From Centropus unirufus (lineage: Eukaryota; Chordata; Aves; Cuculiformes; Centropidae): a stretch of 64,000 bases of DNA. A program made the position numbers and the translations under genes. Every line of letters begins with the position of its first letter. The stretch's first letter is position 1. Of this stretch, positions 37,893-47,741 are shown piece by piece. The stretch lies in assembly GCA_013397695.1 (NCBI GenBank), contig VYZI01000067.1, positions 1,939,619-2,003,618 of the forward strand, read 5' to 3'. The notes below the pieces were generated by a model, which did not search any database, was not told the DNA's origin, and saw only the letters and a program-made list of their open reading frames with translations.

Positions 37893-38227
37893 TCTTTTTA
37901 TATTCTTATTAACCCCTTTCCACTGCTACACGAGATTCAGCAGTTTATCGCCTACTTTCAGCTACCAAACCATGCTCCTGGATTCATTCAGTCACTCTTA
38001 TCTTCCTTCCTCCCTGCCTGCAACACCTTTCTGGCACTCCTCAAGGTTCACTAACCAAGGAAGAAAAACCCCCTACATCCTCTCTTTGCTAGATAAGTAT
38101 AGATCCTCTTCTGGCCAGAGATGTGATTGAATTTATCATGTTTTCCTTTTAAATGCTTGTAACGTTTGTATTTTAAATCCACTAATATTGTATACTTTTT
38201 TTTTGTTTTGTTTTGTGCTTCCTGCAG

Positions 38228-38288
38228 GTGACAGCGTTCCAAGGACCTCAGTTCTCCTGAAGCTGGGCACAATAAGACCTAATTTTGG
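38228..38288 (+). other. Weak exon-like segment
   Basis: A long T-rich tract then CTTCCTGCAG ends at 38227, an excellent acceptor. A GGTAAAAG donor-like site starts at 38289. One frame stays open between them (GAC AGC GTT CCA AGG and onward, about 19 codons). At 61 bases this is too short for a coding call. It could equally be an exon of a noncoding transcript or chance. Confidence 0.15.
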
Positions 38289-38649
38289 GTAAAAGATCCA
38301 TAACAGGCTGGAAGTCCTACTGTGGCAGACAATTTGGAAGCATTTCTGACCAAGCCGAGATTAAGGTAGAGCCCTTGAAATTTTGCATGTGCGTTTAGCC
38401 TCTAGCTGAATTAACTGTATCTTTGGCAATTGTCACGAATGTTATTCAATGCAACGCTGCCTGTCAGCTCTCTGAGCCTGCAAGCTACCTCAAGACCCAG
38501 GCTCAGATCCCAGCACTGCAACATGACATGCTGCCTCTTAAGCACTTAATTATATGTAAGGAGACAACGATCTACATTGTACCCTTTACAAAAGAGCCAC
38601 AAGGAAAAATAAAGTCCCACTGCCTCGCCAGTCAAAGGGATCTTTGCCA

Positions 38650-38663
38650 GCACCAGGTGGTGG
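38650..38663 (+). promoter_or_regulatory. Candidate CTCF-type binding motif
   Basis: GCACCAGGTGGTGG agrees with 12 of the 14 positions of the CTCF core consensus CCASYAGRKGGCRS; the mismatches are at the first and twelfth positions. It lies in a locally GC-richer stretch (about 38220-38990). A motif alone does not prove binding, but this is the best match I noticed in the window. Confidence 0.35.
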
Positions 38664-40050
38664 GAAGCATGAGGCAAGTGAGGGGGTGACTCCTGGCAAT
38701 GCTTGTGCAACCACGGTGACAATTAAAAAAATATGCTGCTTTTGAGAGGGAGGCCAGTAGCATTTGGCATTTGGTGTCAAGGGGCTGAAAAGGGTGCCAC
38801 GTGAGGCTGAAAAGCCTTGCAGGGGTTCCTAATGAACCGTTTTGCTGTGCTCCCCCTCCTGCTTGGATGATTGTACTTAGCTGGCTACTGTGCTCTTTGG
38901 CCCAGGTTTTGCCAAGCGGTTATCTTCCCGCTTGCATCTGTTTATTCGGTATTCACCTCTCCGTCTGGAAGGGTGCGACGGAATATCAATGAGGCTATTG
39001 GGGTTTTTCTGTCTGATTGAGCTAATCTCTCCTGGAGTTTTACCAGTGGTCTCTTTGAATTACCTTGTTTCAAATACAGCTTTAGTGGGAAATGCGGAGG
39101 AGTACAAACATGAAGTTTATTCATATATATATAAACATATACTGTACTTGGTTTGTATCTTCAATGATATCTCTTCCCATCTCTTCTTTTCGAGTAATAA
39201 TTGACAATCTCTAAGTCATTGGGCAGGAACAATAGGGCAGCAAATGAGTTTAGTGGCAAGTGTAGGCCTTGCAGGCTTTCTGAAGTTTAAGAGCTTCATG
39301 TACTCACTTTCCTTTGCATACAAAAAACATAATGCTGTAAATTCATCTTAAAGGCTTTTGTGCAACCCTAATATGAGGAAATCTGTATTTTTATAGGTTT
39401 ATTTGTAGAATTAAAGTATGCTATACAAATTAGTTCTATGCAAAGCAGGTAAATGTTGTACCTGAAATTGAATTGCTAGAGTATTTAGAGTGGTTCAAAA
39501 TCTATATTCTGTATAGCCACAGCCCATTTAGAAGGCTGAAGTATCGTCATTTGCACTTCTGTGTCTCTGGTTCAAATTTACAGGAGAAAAAAAACAGGAA
39601 CACATTTGGGGGCATATCTATAGTGCAACTCTGAATTCATGATGCAAGGTGTTTAGGCAGGTATTGATGTTAAGGCAGGTATAGATAAGTGTCACCTTAA
39701 AATAGGACAGTAAGTAATCAGTGAGGGTAGTCCTTTCCAAGATATTTTTTCAGGTTATATGATGATATTTCATCTTTTTTAACAAAGGAACAAAACATTA
39801 TTTGAAACAAATATGTCTTTGGGAAAATGTGTCTAGTTAAAGAGAGGTTTACTTTGTATTGCATGAAAGCTAGAGATGCAAATGGTGCGTTTGCTTATAA
39901 ATCCTTATGGTCATTGGAGAGATTTTTTTCAAATTATTTTCTTTGCCAAGAATAAAGTCTAACAAAGAAAGGTTTTTGCACATGACTGGGATCTAAAGGA
40001 CAGATAATGCAGGCTCCCACTGCGTTTATAATGCTTCATTTCTGTATGCT

Positions 40051-40087
40051 AAATGTTCTCTTTTTAGAAAATGTTCTCTTTTTTAGA
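40051..40087. repeat. Two-copy direct tandem duplication
   Basis: AAATGTTCTCTTTTTAGA at 40051-40068 is followed immediately by a second copy with one extra T (to about 40087). This looks like a recent slippage duplication. Confidence 0.8.
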
Positions 40088-42581
40088 AAAGTCAGCGATT
40101 CTTCAGATTTTCGTTCCACTGATCAGAATGGAAGAAAGTACCTTTCCATACACTTAGCTCCTATTTTTTCTCAAGTTCCCAGCCTCAGTACTTGCGTGTT
40201 TCACAGAGAGGCTGTATACAATTATGTCTTGCTAGTAAAACAAGATAAAACAATATAATCCTATTGCATTGTCACAGAGATAAAGCATATGATAACTTAT
40301 TGTTTTAGTTGATCAGCAGGGTGGCCTAGTACAACGAATTCCCGTCTCCTGGCTTTGGCTTCTCTTCTGATTCCTGAGAGACACAACAAAGAAAAATAAC
40401 AATAATAATAGCGGTAGTTTCTTTGCTTTCACCTTATGTGAATATTGCAATAGTGGAGTCGCATGACGGAAAGGACAATGATTGTGTGTACTACCTGAAC
40501 ATCAATGGCGCTGTATGCTGTGGTGTGACTGTATTGAAAACTTAGACTTTTCTGATAATAATTGTGTAGGATAGTATAAATGGGCTTGACACTACATCAA
40601 CTTTAGCCTGATTATAATCATTACCCTATCTAAAGGACTTTCTTTCCTCCTAGAAAAGCCTTTTTTCTCCTTTCCCTAAGGCTTTGTTAGACCTACTCTA
40701 AGTTCCAAACATATTTATAAGTTTATTCCCTAAACAACACAGTTTAAATGTTTCAGGCTTTGAAATGTGCCATTCTACAAAATACCTGTCAATTACTGCA
40801 AACTTTTCCATCAAAGACACAAAGGTTCTGGGTCTTGCCTACAAAACTTTATTTACCTATCCAAGGAGAGCAGTCAAATCATCAAAATATTATTTTCTCA
40901 GAAATAAATAACAGGCAGCTTCTGCACTTCATATATTTGATTTCTTAAGAGAGATTTTCTCTTCTCTTCATTTGAGCAATTGGAAAGTAAACACAGAGCA
41001 TCTCCATCTTATCTTGCTTTGCTCAAAAACACTTCCCTGCTGCCAGCCAGGGGTTTAGCTCAGGTCACAGTGGTTAAATTTTGAAGAACCCCCTTGTTAA
41101 AATATTCTCAGCACATAACTGATAATAGGGAATTAAGAGAGATGAGACTGTCTGTTCTCCATGCACTCTTTTTCCCTGAGGTGTTGTGAAAGAAATGTGA
41201 ATTTTACAGGTATGAAATGTATTCTCCTACTTCTTTCTTGCACCCCGGAGGCAGAGCACTGCACGTATCACTGTGTAAACCCCCTCAGAACCACGCTCAA
41301 GAGGCTGCCAGTGCCTGTGCTGCAATCTCAGGCTAAGCCTCTGCATCTTTAATAGCAATTCAGATTAAAAATCCTAAATTTTGTAGGTAGGCACCACAAG
41401 ATGGGATCATTCAGAGGACTTGCGTCGCACATCATAGTGGTGTCTTTCAAGGCGTTCATGGTCCAAGCTTCTTCCCCTCCTCCCCTCCTTGGGTAAGCAG
41501 CATAGCAGGGCTGACTGCCTCTAGGATGGGCTTTACAGATCAGCCTCGCTGCGGTTCCTTGGCAGGGGGATCTTATGCCTTTCTGAGGCCTCTGAGAATC
41601 GGCGAAAGCTATATTCCTGAGCCTGTAATAGATGCAAATTGTGCAGATGAAGGAGAGGAAGCTCTAACAGCCGTTGAATGCAATCTGTGAACACTACTGT
41701 TTCATTTATAGTGATGCTACCTAGGCATTTGCACTTAAAAGGAACAATAAAGAGGTGTCAGAACAATCGCAAGGCTGCAGAATTTAAACTGCGGCAAAGA
41801 TGTTTTGAGCCATGTGAAATGTTGCCTGAAAAAGATCTGCTTTTTCCGTTAGTTTTTGCTATTACTGAAGGCTGTTCTAGTTCTCCTTGTTTTATGACAC
41901 CAAATGGCTCATTTGCCTTCAAAGACTCAAGATGCAAAGAGGGAGGGAAACAAATTAAGTTAAAACTGCAATGACTGGTGAAAACTGCACAAAGTGTGTC
42001 ACGGCTCTTCTTTATTTCCCCATTTAGTTTTGAAGTAGCTTGGCAATGCAACTAGATGGTTGATTCACTAACTTGCCAGCCGACCTCTAGCAGGCAGCAG
42101 TAGAGTTGCTGTAATGTTTTGGTGTTATCCTTTCTTACAGGACAAAGGGCCAATCCTCAAATGATGCAATCTTTGTAGGTATCCATGTACCGTGCTGAGG
42201 ATCTGAGCTGCTGCTGCCTTATAAGCTCTTGATTTGAAGATGAGGTTTGGCATAAATAAGAAACAGCACAAAATTTACAGAAAATCATAAAATCACTCAA
42301 AATCTAGTGGCTGTCAACCAACAGGCAATTACTAATTAACAAAGAATAATAAGTTTGCATATAGTGTCCTGTTAAAAGCACAATAAGCCGTGATTGTATG
42401 ATTATCTGATTGTTGCTGACTACAAGCTGCAAACCTGAAAGCTGTGTGTACCTAGCAAAAACAAGGAAATGGAAGCATTTGTTGCACAATAGGTGTGAGG
42501 AAAATGCCCTTATCCTACTGAATAAGAGCAAACAGATCAGAAAGGGTATGTGAAGTCTAAAAAGGAATATATTCAGTTTGG

Positions 42582-42595
42582 AAAAAAAAAAAAAA
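42582..42595. repeat. Poly-A tract (14 A)
   Basis: A simple homopolymer run. It lies about 230 bases before the CR1 tail and is not part of it, because CR1 elements end in a short octamer-type repeat and not in poly-A. Confidence 0.9.
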
Positions 42596-42823
42596 GTTGT
42601 AGTGAAGCTATACGAATGTTAGGGTAAAACTGGCTTTGTAGCCACAGTAGAATAAAATGCATTGTGGGATCTGTTCATCTGTTGTCATTCTGGATCTTTT
42701 GAACTTCCTATGGGGATACTAGTCTCTGATTTTTTTTTCTTTAGTACCATTTGAGACTCAAATACAGTAATCTGGCTGCATCTCACAGAACTCACAGTTT
42801 AAATAAATGAGATAGGCAATCAG

Positions 42824-42906
42824 TCATGGAATCATATAATTGTTTCTGTTGATGATCATCTAGTTGCAAGCCCCCTGCCATTGGCAGGGACACTTTCCAC
42901 TAGAAG
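42824..42906 (-). mobile_element. CR1 LINE 3' tail fragment
   Basis: Read on the minus strand this is the end of the CR1 3' untranslated region. From high to low coordinates come TCTAGTGG, a run like GTCCCTGCCAATGGCAGG, GGGGCTTGCAACTAGATGATC, and a terminal part like ATGATTCCATGA, the decayed copy of the ATTCTATG-type octamers that end avian CR1. A short deletion removed the segment normally lying between GATGATC and the terminal octamers. CR1 is the dominant bird LINE, and 5' truncation to tens of bases is typical. No reverse-transcriptase sequence remains. Confidence 0.8.
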
Positions 42907-45900
42907 TAGAAGCAGAAAAATGTCCCACAACTGATGAAAATTCAAACTGCCTGAGGTCTAAGATCTTAATGTTTGGATTTTTACCTCCCTCAGTAAAACA
43001 AGTGATCTGCAAAATGAGAACGTGCAGAAAAGTTATAGCACAACTGACAATAGTAAAATGTTCTAAGAGCCTGGTAATTGACATATTAGAAGTTCAAAGT
43101 AATGATGTTTTTTGTATTATAGGATTTGAACTGTGCAAGCCTTTTGAATCTAGCATTTAGTGAGGAATGTGTTTCCCAGGGAAAAGGCGGGGGGGCAGCA
43201 AGAGTATTTTAATAGTTCTGCCTGTATGTGTCTGTACATGTGAGTGAACAAGAGATCAGCAGGGCAAAATGTACCATGTTTAAAGTCTCATACAATTGTG
43301 TCAAGCAGTAAACCCAAATGAACTTGCGAAGTCATGCACTAGTTCAATTTTGGAAAGGAAAACCTGGCTTTGAAGCCAACTAAATCAATCCCTATTTCAA
43401 ATTAAATTTGGAGTATCCTGTGAAGCTCCAATACACAACTCCAATAACAATCAGCACTTAAGGTGCAGGCAAATAATGTTTCATTTAAAAGAAATTGAAT
43501 AAGGATTACTGACAGAGAAAGTTTTTGATGCTGTTTTGTCATTAAAGTCAAATTATAGCATTATTGTCTTAATCCCATATGTCTCAATCATCTCTCACTC
43601 CTTCTGTCTCTCTCTAATGCGCAAAAAGCCCTATGCATGGTTGGTCTTGTGTCTTCATCTCATTAAAACCTCGCCATGCAAATGTATCATAAGTGTTGCC
43701 TGAAGACTTCTGTCTCATGCAAAATTTAGCTTAAACTCTACTGGCATCAAATAATTTGTTATGCACAAACCTTCTGTTTGGTTTGCTGACATTCCTTCTT
43801 AGCTGGCTCTCATGGTGATTCATTATCTTGTGATATAGATTTCCAAGTATCATCTTTGTATTGATTTTTATATCTTTAATAACCACTCCACAGAAGATGG
43901 CTCCACTTGGTGTCATTGATCGCATCAAAAATTCAAGGCTTACAGAAATACTAGAGGGCTAATTGGTAGCAGAGCATTTCAGACTTAATCTTAATGCAGT
44001 CTTAATCTTCTGCACTAACCTTACTTGAAGATTTCCTTATTGAGAGTAAAGGGAAACTAGTGAATAACTGGAAACTACCTGGTGAGAGCAGGTAAGACCA
44101 TGAGGACTGTAAATGTGGAAAATTGAGATAACAAAGATTAAATCTTAAAAACAACTTTCTGTTGTCTCTTCCCCTCCATCTAAGTATCTGCCTTAAAGAA
44201 GAGGCAGTATATAATTCTCCTCTTAGTTGTGTGGAAAAAGAAACGTGTTCACTGCATCTCATACTGTGCAGTGGGGCAAGTGGGACTGAGTTTCTGACTT
44301 GGCTTAAAGAAAACTATTAGGTTCGACAAGGTCCAAAATATGCATGGTACACCACTCCTTTCAAAAAGAAATTATCAAATATAGGTACTTTTCAACTTAA
44401 ATGTCTTAAATTAAATTTCATAAATCAAGGGCTCTATTTGTAAGCTTCTGATATCAAACAGTCAAATCTTGACTAAGATTGAATTCAGATTAATTCAAAA
44501 TGCAGGCAGGAATGGCAATCTGGGAGTCCTTCAGTCTGTTTAATTTGCTCTAATGCGTTTTTTAAAGCTTCTGTCTCTTGTTAGGTTTTTCAGCAACATG
44601 ATCTGTCAATGACGAAGATGTGATATGTGTGTCCATATTTTTTCATGACTGCATTTGTGATGCTTTTTCACTATTTTTCAGGGTTTTTAAATGCTGGTTA
44701 TATTCTAAAACTTCAAAACAAATGAAAATAAACCACACAGATAAAAGTGATGTGGTTTTTTTTTTTGGTTTGTTTTTGTTTTTTTTGCAAATCCAGTGAC
44801 AGACAAAGAACGTGTATAGACAGCAATATGGTATAAAACCAGGGAAGATGATTTCTCAAAAAAACTGCCCTTGTAAATTGTTAAAAAGCTGTTAAAAAAA
44901 ATATCACCCAACAGCCACATGGTCTGTGGATTAAACATAAGAAGGCAGATTGTCCATCTACTACTAAGAGTATCAATCAGGGCTACTCAATCAGTTCTGC
45001 CAGTAAAAGGCACTGAGACAGCACCAAGTCTGCTATTTCAGTCAGGCTCCGTGTGCCATCTGTGCAATGGGAACTGCCTGCCATGCTCCCTAAAAGATTA
45101 GAAGAACGGTTGAAAACATGGGATCTTCCCTAGGAATGAGACAGACATTATATGTCTGGGAACATGGTGATAACAAGAATGAAATGTATTCATAAACCAG
45201 GTTGGAATAACCTTGGTCACTTTTGACCTCTGTGGTAAGTAGACCTCCTTTTCCACTAGACCCTATCAAGACTGTCAGCTTAGCACTGGCTTCTTTATGA
45301 ACAGCCTAAATTTGGAGCTGGCTGTAAGAAACTCACATTATTCTCACAAAGTCCAATCGAAAACACATTACACGGTTAATGCATCCATACACCCCTCATG
45401 CCTTTATTATGTTCCTGTTGTCACTCTCAGACTGATAGGAAATTGTCCACATCAACCAAATCTTCTCAAACAGAAATCCAGTGGCTCTTTTCATTTCAGA
45501 TTTTTACTGTGTTCATCACTATAACCTGACTGGGGAATGCATTCATGGCATAAACTGATCAGTCAGGGAAATGCTGTCGCTGTATTTCCAGGGAGAGGGC
45601 CAGAAAATACAAGGTCAGTGTATGCGCTGCTTATTCACAGCAGCAAACAGTGAGTCCCAGAGTTTTTGTCCAGGCCTGCAGAACGATTCCTAGGAATGAT
45701 TAGATATGAATGTATTCCTTAGCCATCAACATAGCGGAGGGATTTATGGTTTTGCCCAGGGTCAGAAGTTAGACTATTTGATGAGGGAGAGTGATATGGT
45801 TGGAATGTAGTCTAAAACTACTGACATCCAGCCTTTTATTTTTATTTTCTTAGTTTAGAATTGGATCCCATTTAAAAATAATAATAATAATGTGAATTCA

Positions 45901-46510
45901 GTGGCATTCATTATGAACATGATATACAAGATGCATACATTATCTGGCAATAAACAGAACTGGAAGATGCAACTTATTGACAAAAAAAAATAGATGGCCT
46001 AAAACTTGTGCCTGAATTCAAATATAAACACAACAAAAACTTCCCTTTGTCCCCCATAGCAACATAATACAAAAGGCTCCTAAAAAATATACAAGAGCAA
46101 ACATAACTCAGATGTCTATTGAATCTCTAGCTTTTTGTCCTTTTAAGACTTCTTCCACCATTACTTTTTTTCTAGCTATATTATTACTTTTTCAAGGATG
46201 GAGTGAAAGTGAGCAAAAAGCTGCTGGTGTTTCCAGTAAAAAGCAAACACTGAACAGTAAAAGCTTAGGAGATCACTTGTTTGCTTTCATTTCTACACAA
46301 CCTGTTTTTATTCCATTCATTGGTTTGTTTTCACAAAACTTCAAGTTTTGCAAGAAAAGACCTGTGGTCTCATGCCTTCTTAGAAACACGCTAGGAAAAA
46401 AAGGAAGAATTTCAAAGTATAACTTGCAGCTTTTAGTAAGCATCATTCTTCAAATATATCCCTCACTTTGTTCACCTGCCAGCGTTCATAGTTCATGACA
46501 CATAGCTGTG
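42907..46510. other. Noncoding DNA, no gene recognised
   Basis: AT-rich sequence with a T-rich tract at 44752-44787 and a short AAT repeat at about 45878-45892. The longest plus-strand frame in the whole window, 128 codons, begins here (46112-46498); its serine, lysine and phenylalanine-rich translation shows no domain, signal or homologue I recognise, and the length is within chance for 64 kb. Confidence 0.55.
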
Positions 46511-46598
46511 AGGCCTGGTTGTGCTGCAGGACATGAGAGTAATTCCCATTGATTTCAATGGGTATTACATGCATCCTGCAGTGGGAGAGTAGGGCCCT
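46511..46598. mobile_element. MITE-like imperfect palindromic repeat
   Basis: The 88 bases fold back on themselves almost end to end. The centre CCCATTGA-TT-TCAATGGG (46545-46562) is perfect. It extends to GTAAT on the left and ATTAC on the right with a single mismatch, then after a small indel to CTGCAGGA and TCCTGCAG, and finally to AGGCCT and AGGGCCCT at the ends. The core resembling CCCATTGACTTCAATGGG, flanked by CCTGCAG and GGGCC termini, is a pattern seen in an abundant palindromic repeat of turtles, crocodilians and birds. I do not give a family name from memory. No target duplication is visible. Confidence 0.6.
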
Positions 46599-47493
46599 CG
46601 GGTTTCCCTGAATACCAAATAGTCATGAAAAATCTACACATTCCATTCTTTCCCTGCAGGATATGGGGAAGTCAATGGGAGTTACTTGTTAGATGCTGTG
46701 ATGGGCAGAACTTATCCTTATAAGATAAAGCTGTCCTTTCATTGTTGCATTTTAATGATTATTTTTTTTTGCAAAGATTCTAGTAAGAGAATATATTTGC
46801 TTCCGAGTTCCTTTATTCTGCTTTGTAAATTTAAGCAAAGCTAAACCTAAAGAAAATGTGTACAAAGCAAATAACATGGAAGAAATGGGAAAAAAATTAC
46901 TTTATGAAATCACCATGTTTATAGCATCGATGCTAACCAACTCTGAGGAACTGAAATGTCATTGTCCTCTTGAAACTCTCTCTCCTCACACCAGGTATCC
47001 CAACACAAATATCTGTTGCTGATGCTCCTGTCTAAATAAGGAAATGGAATTTGGCATATCGCTGTGAAATTTGGAATGTGTTTCTCAAACTTTTGCTTAC
47101 GGATTTTGAGTCTGAGTTCCCATCAAATCAAAGTTTGCACCCAGAGCAAGATTCAAACATCATCTTCATTAGCATGTTATAACATGAACTGAAGGAAAGG
47201 GTTTCTTCCCCTCCCCCTGCCCTCTCCTACTCCTCCACCCACAAGTGCCCTCCTTGGTAGTTTGAAAGCAGCAAAGAACTTAAGAAATCTGGGCAGTCTA
47301 TCAGTTTGCCATGGTTCATTTTAGCTAATCCAGACATCCAGCACAGCAGGGGGAAAACTGCTGTATCTAGTGAAACAAGAGCATGAATAATTAAAACTCT
47401 GTTATTAATGAACTTCCAGTCGTTATGTAAATGAAACTGATTTCAAGTCTAATTTGTCAGCCTGAATTCTTTTTCTGTTCTCCTTTTGTCTAG
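46599..47493. other. Noncoding DNA with one further acceptor-led frame
   Basis: Mostly AT-rich. TTCTTTCCCTGCAG ending at 46660 is a good acceptor, and one frame after it is open for about 60 codons, but no matching donor of good quality follows. GTCAATGGGA at 46671-46680 echoes the palindrome core just upstream. The stretch 47380-47460 has clustered ATTA/TAAT and ATGTAAAT motifs, possible homeodomain and POU sites. Confidence 0.45.
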
Positions 47494-47563
47494 GACAAGA
47501 ACTCATCGTAATGGACTTGATAATAAAACACTGGCAGACATGCTGTGTGCAGTGCCTATCTGA
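47494..47563 (+). other. Acceptor-led short open frame, possible terminal exon
   Basis: TTTTCTGTTCTCCTTTTGTCTAG ends at 47493, one of the strongest acceptors in the window. With one leading base, the frame ACA AGA ACT CAT runs for 22 codons (THRNGLDNKTLADM within it) to TGA at 47561. A second phase stays open longer, to about 47610. No family is recognised. It may be an untranslated or noncoding-RNA exon, or chance. Confidence 0.18.
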
Positions 47564-47679
47564 GTTAGGGCTTTTAGCATGGTTAATTGATACAGTTGCT
47601 GCAGGATAAGTCTATGAGGCATTTTGTATGGCTTTACCTTTTACAGCCTTTCTTTTTTTTATTTTTTCCCTTTTGACAG

Positions 47680-47741
47680 TGCTAGCTGTTCTTTGCACAT
47701 TCCTCATTACCGTTTACCTTTACATGAGGGGTGGCTTGTAA
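47680..47741 (+). other. Acceptor-led hydrophobic short frame
   Basis: A long T/C tract and TTTTGACAG end at 47679. Taking two leading bases, the frame encodes LAVLCTFLITVYLYMRGGL and then TAA. That would be a 15-residue hydrophobic segment followed by a short basic tail, like a C-terminal membrane anchor. Pyrimidine-rich noncoding DNA also tends to encode hydrophobic residues, so this is weak. It follows the previous acceptor-led frame by about 120 bases in a different phase. Confidence 0.18.

Larger units (their letters stand above)
38664..42823. other. Noncoding DNA, no gene recognised
   Basis: GC-richer to about 38990, then AT-rich. Apart from the direct duplication at 40051-40087 and the 14-A run at 42582-42595, nothing is recognised. 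Frames up to 104 codons (38890-39204) carry no visible domain. Confidence 0.6.

Noticed and set aside
46112..46498. 128-codon plus-strand open frame, the longest in the window
   Set aside because: The translation is low-information and S/K/F-rich, with no domain, and the length is within chance for 64 kb read in six frames.
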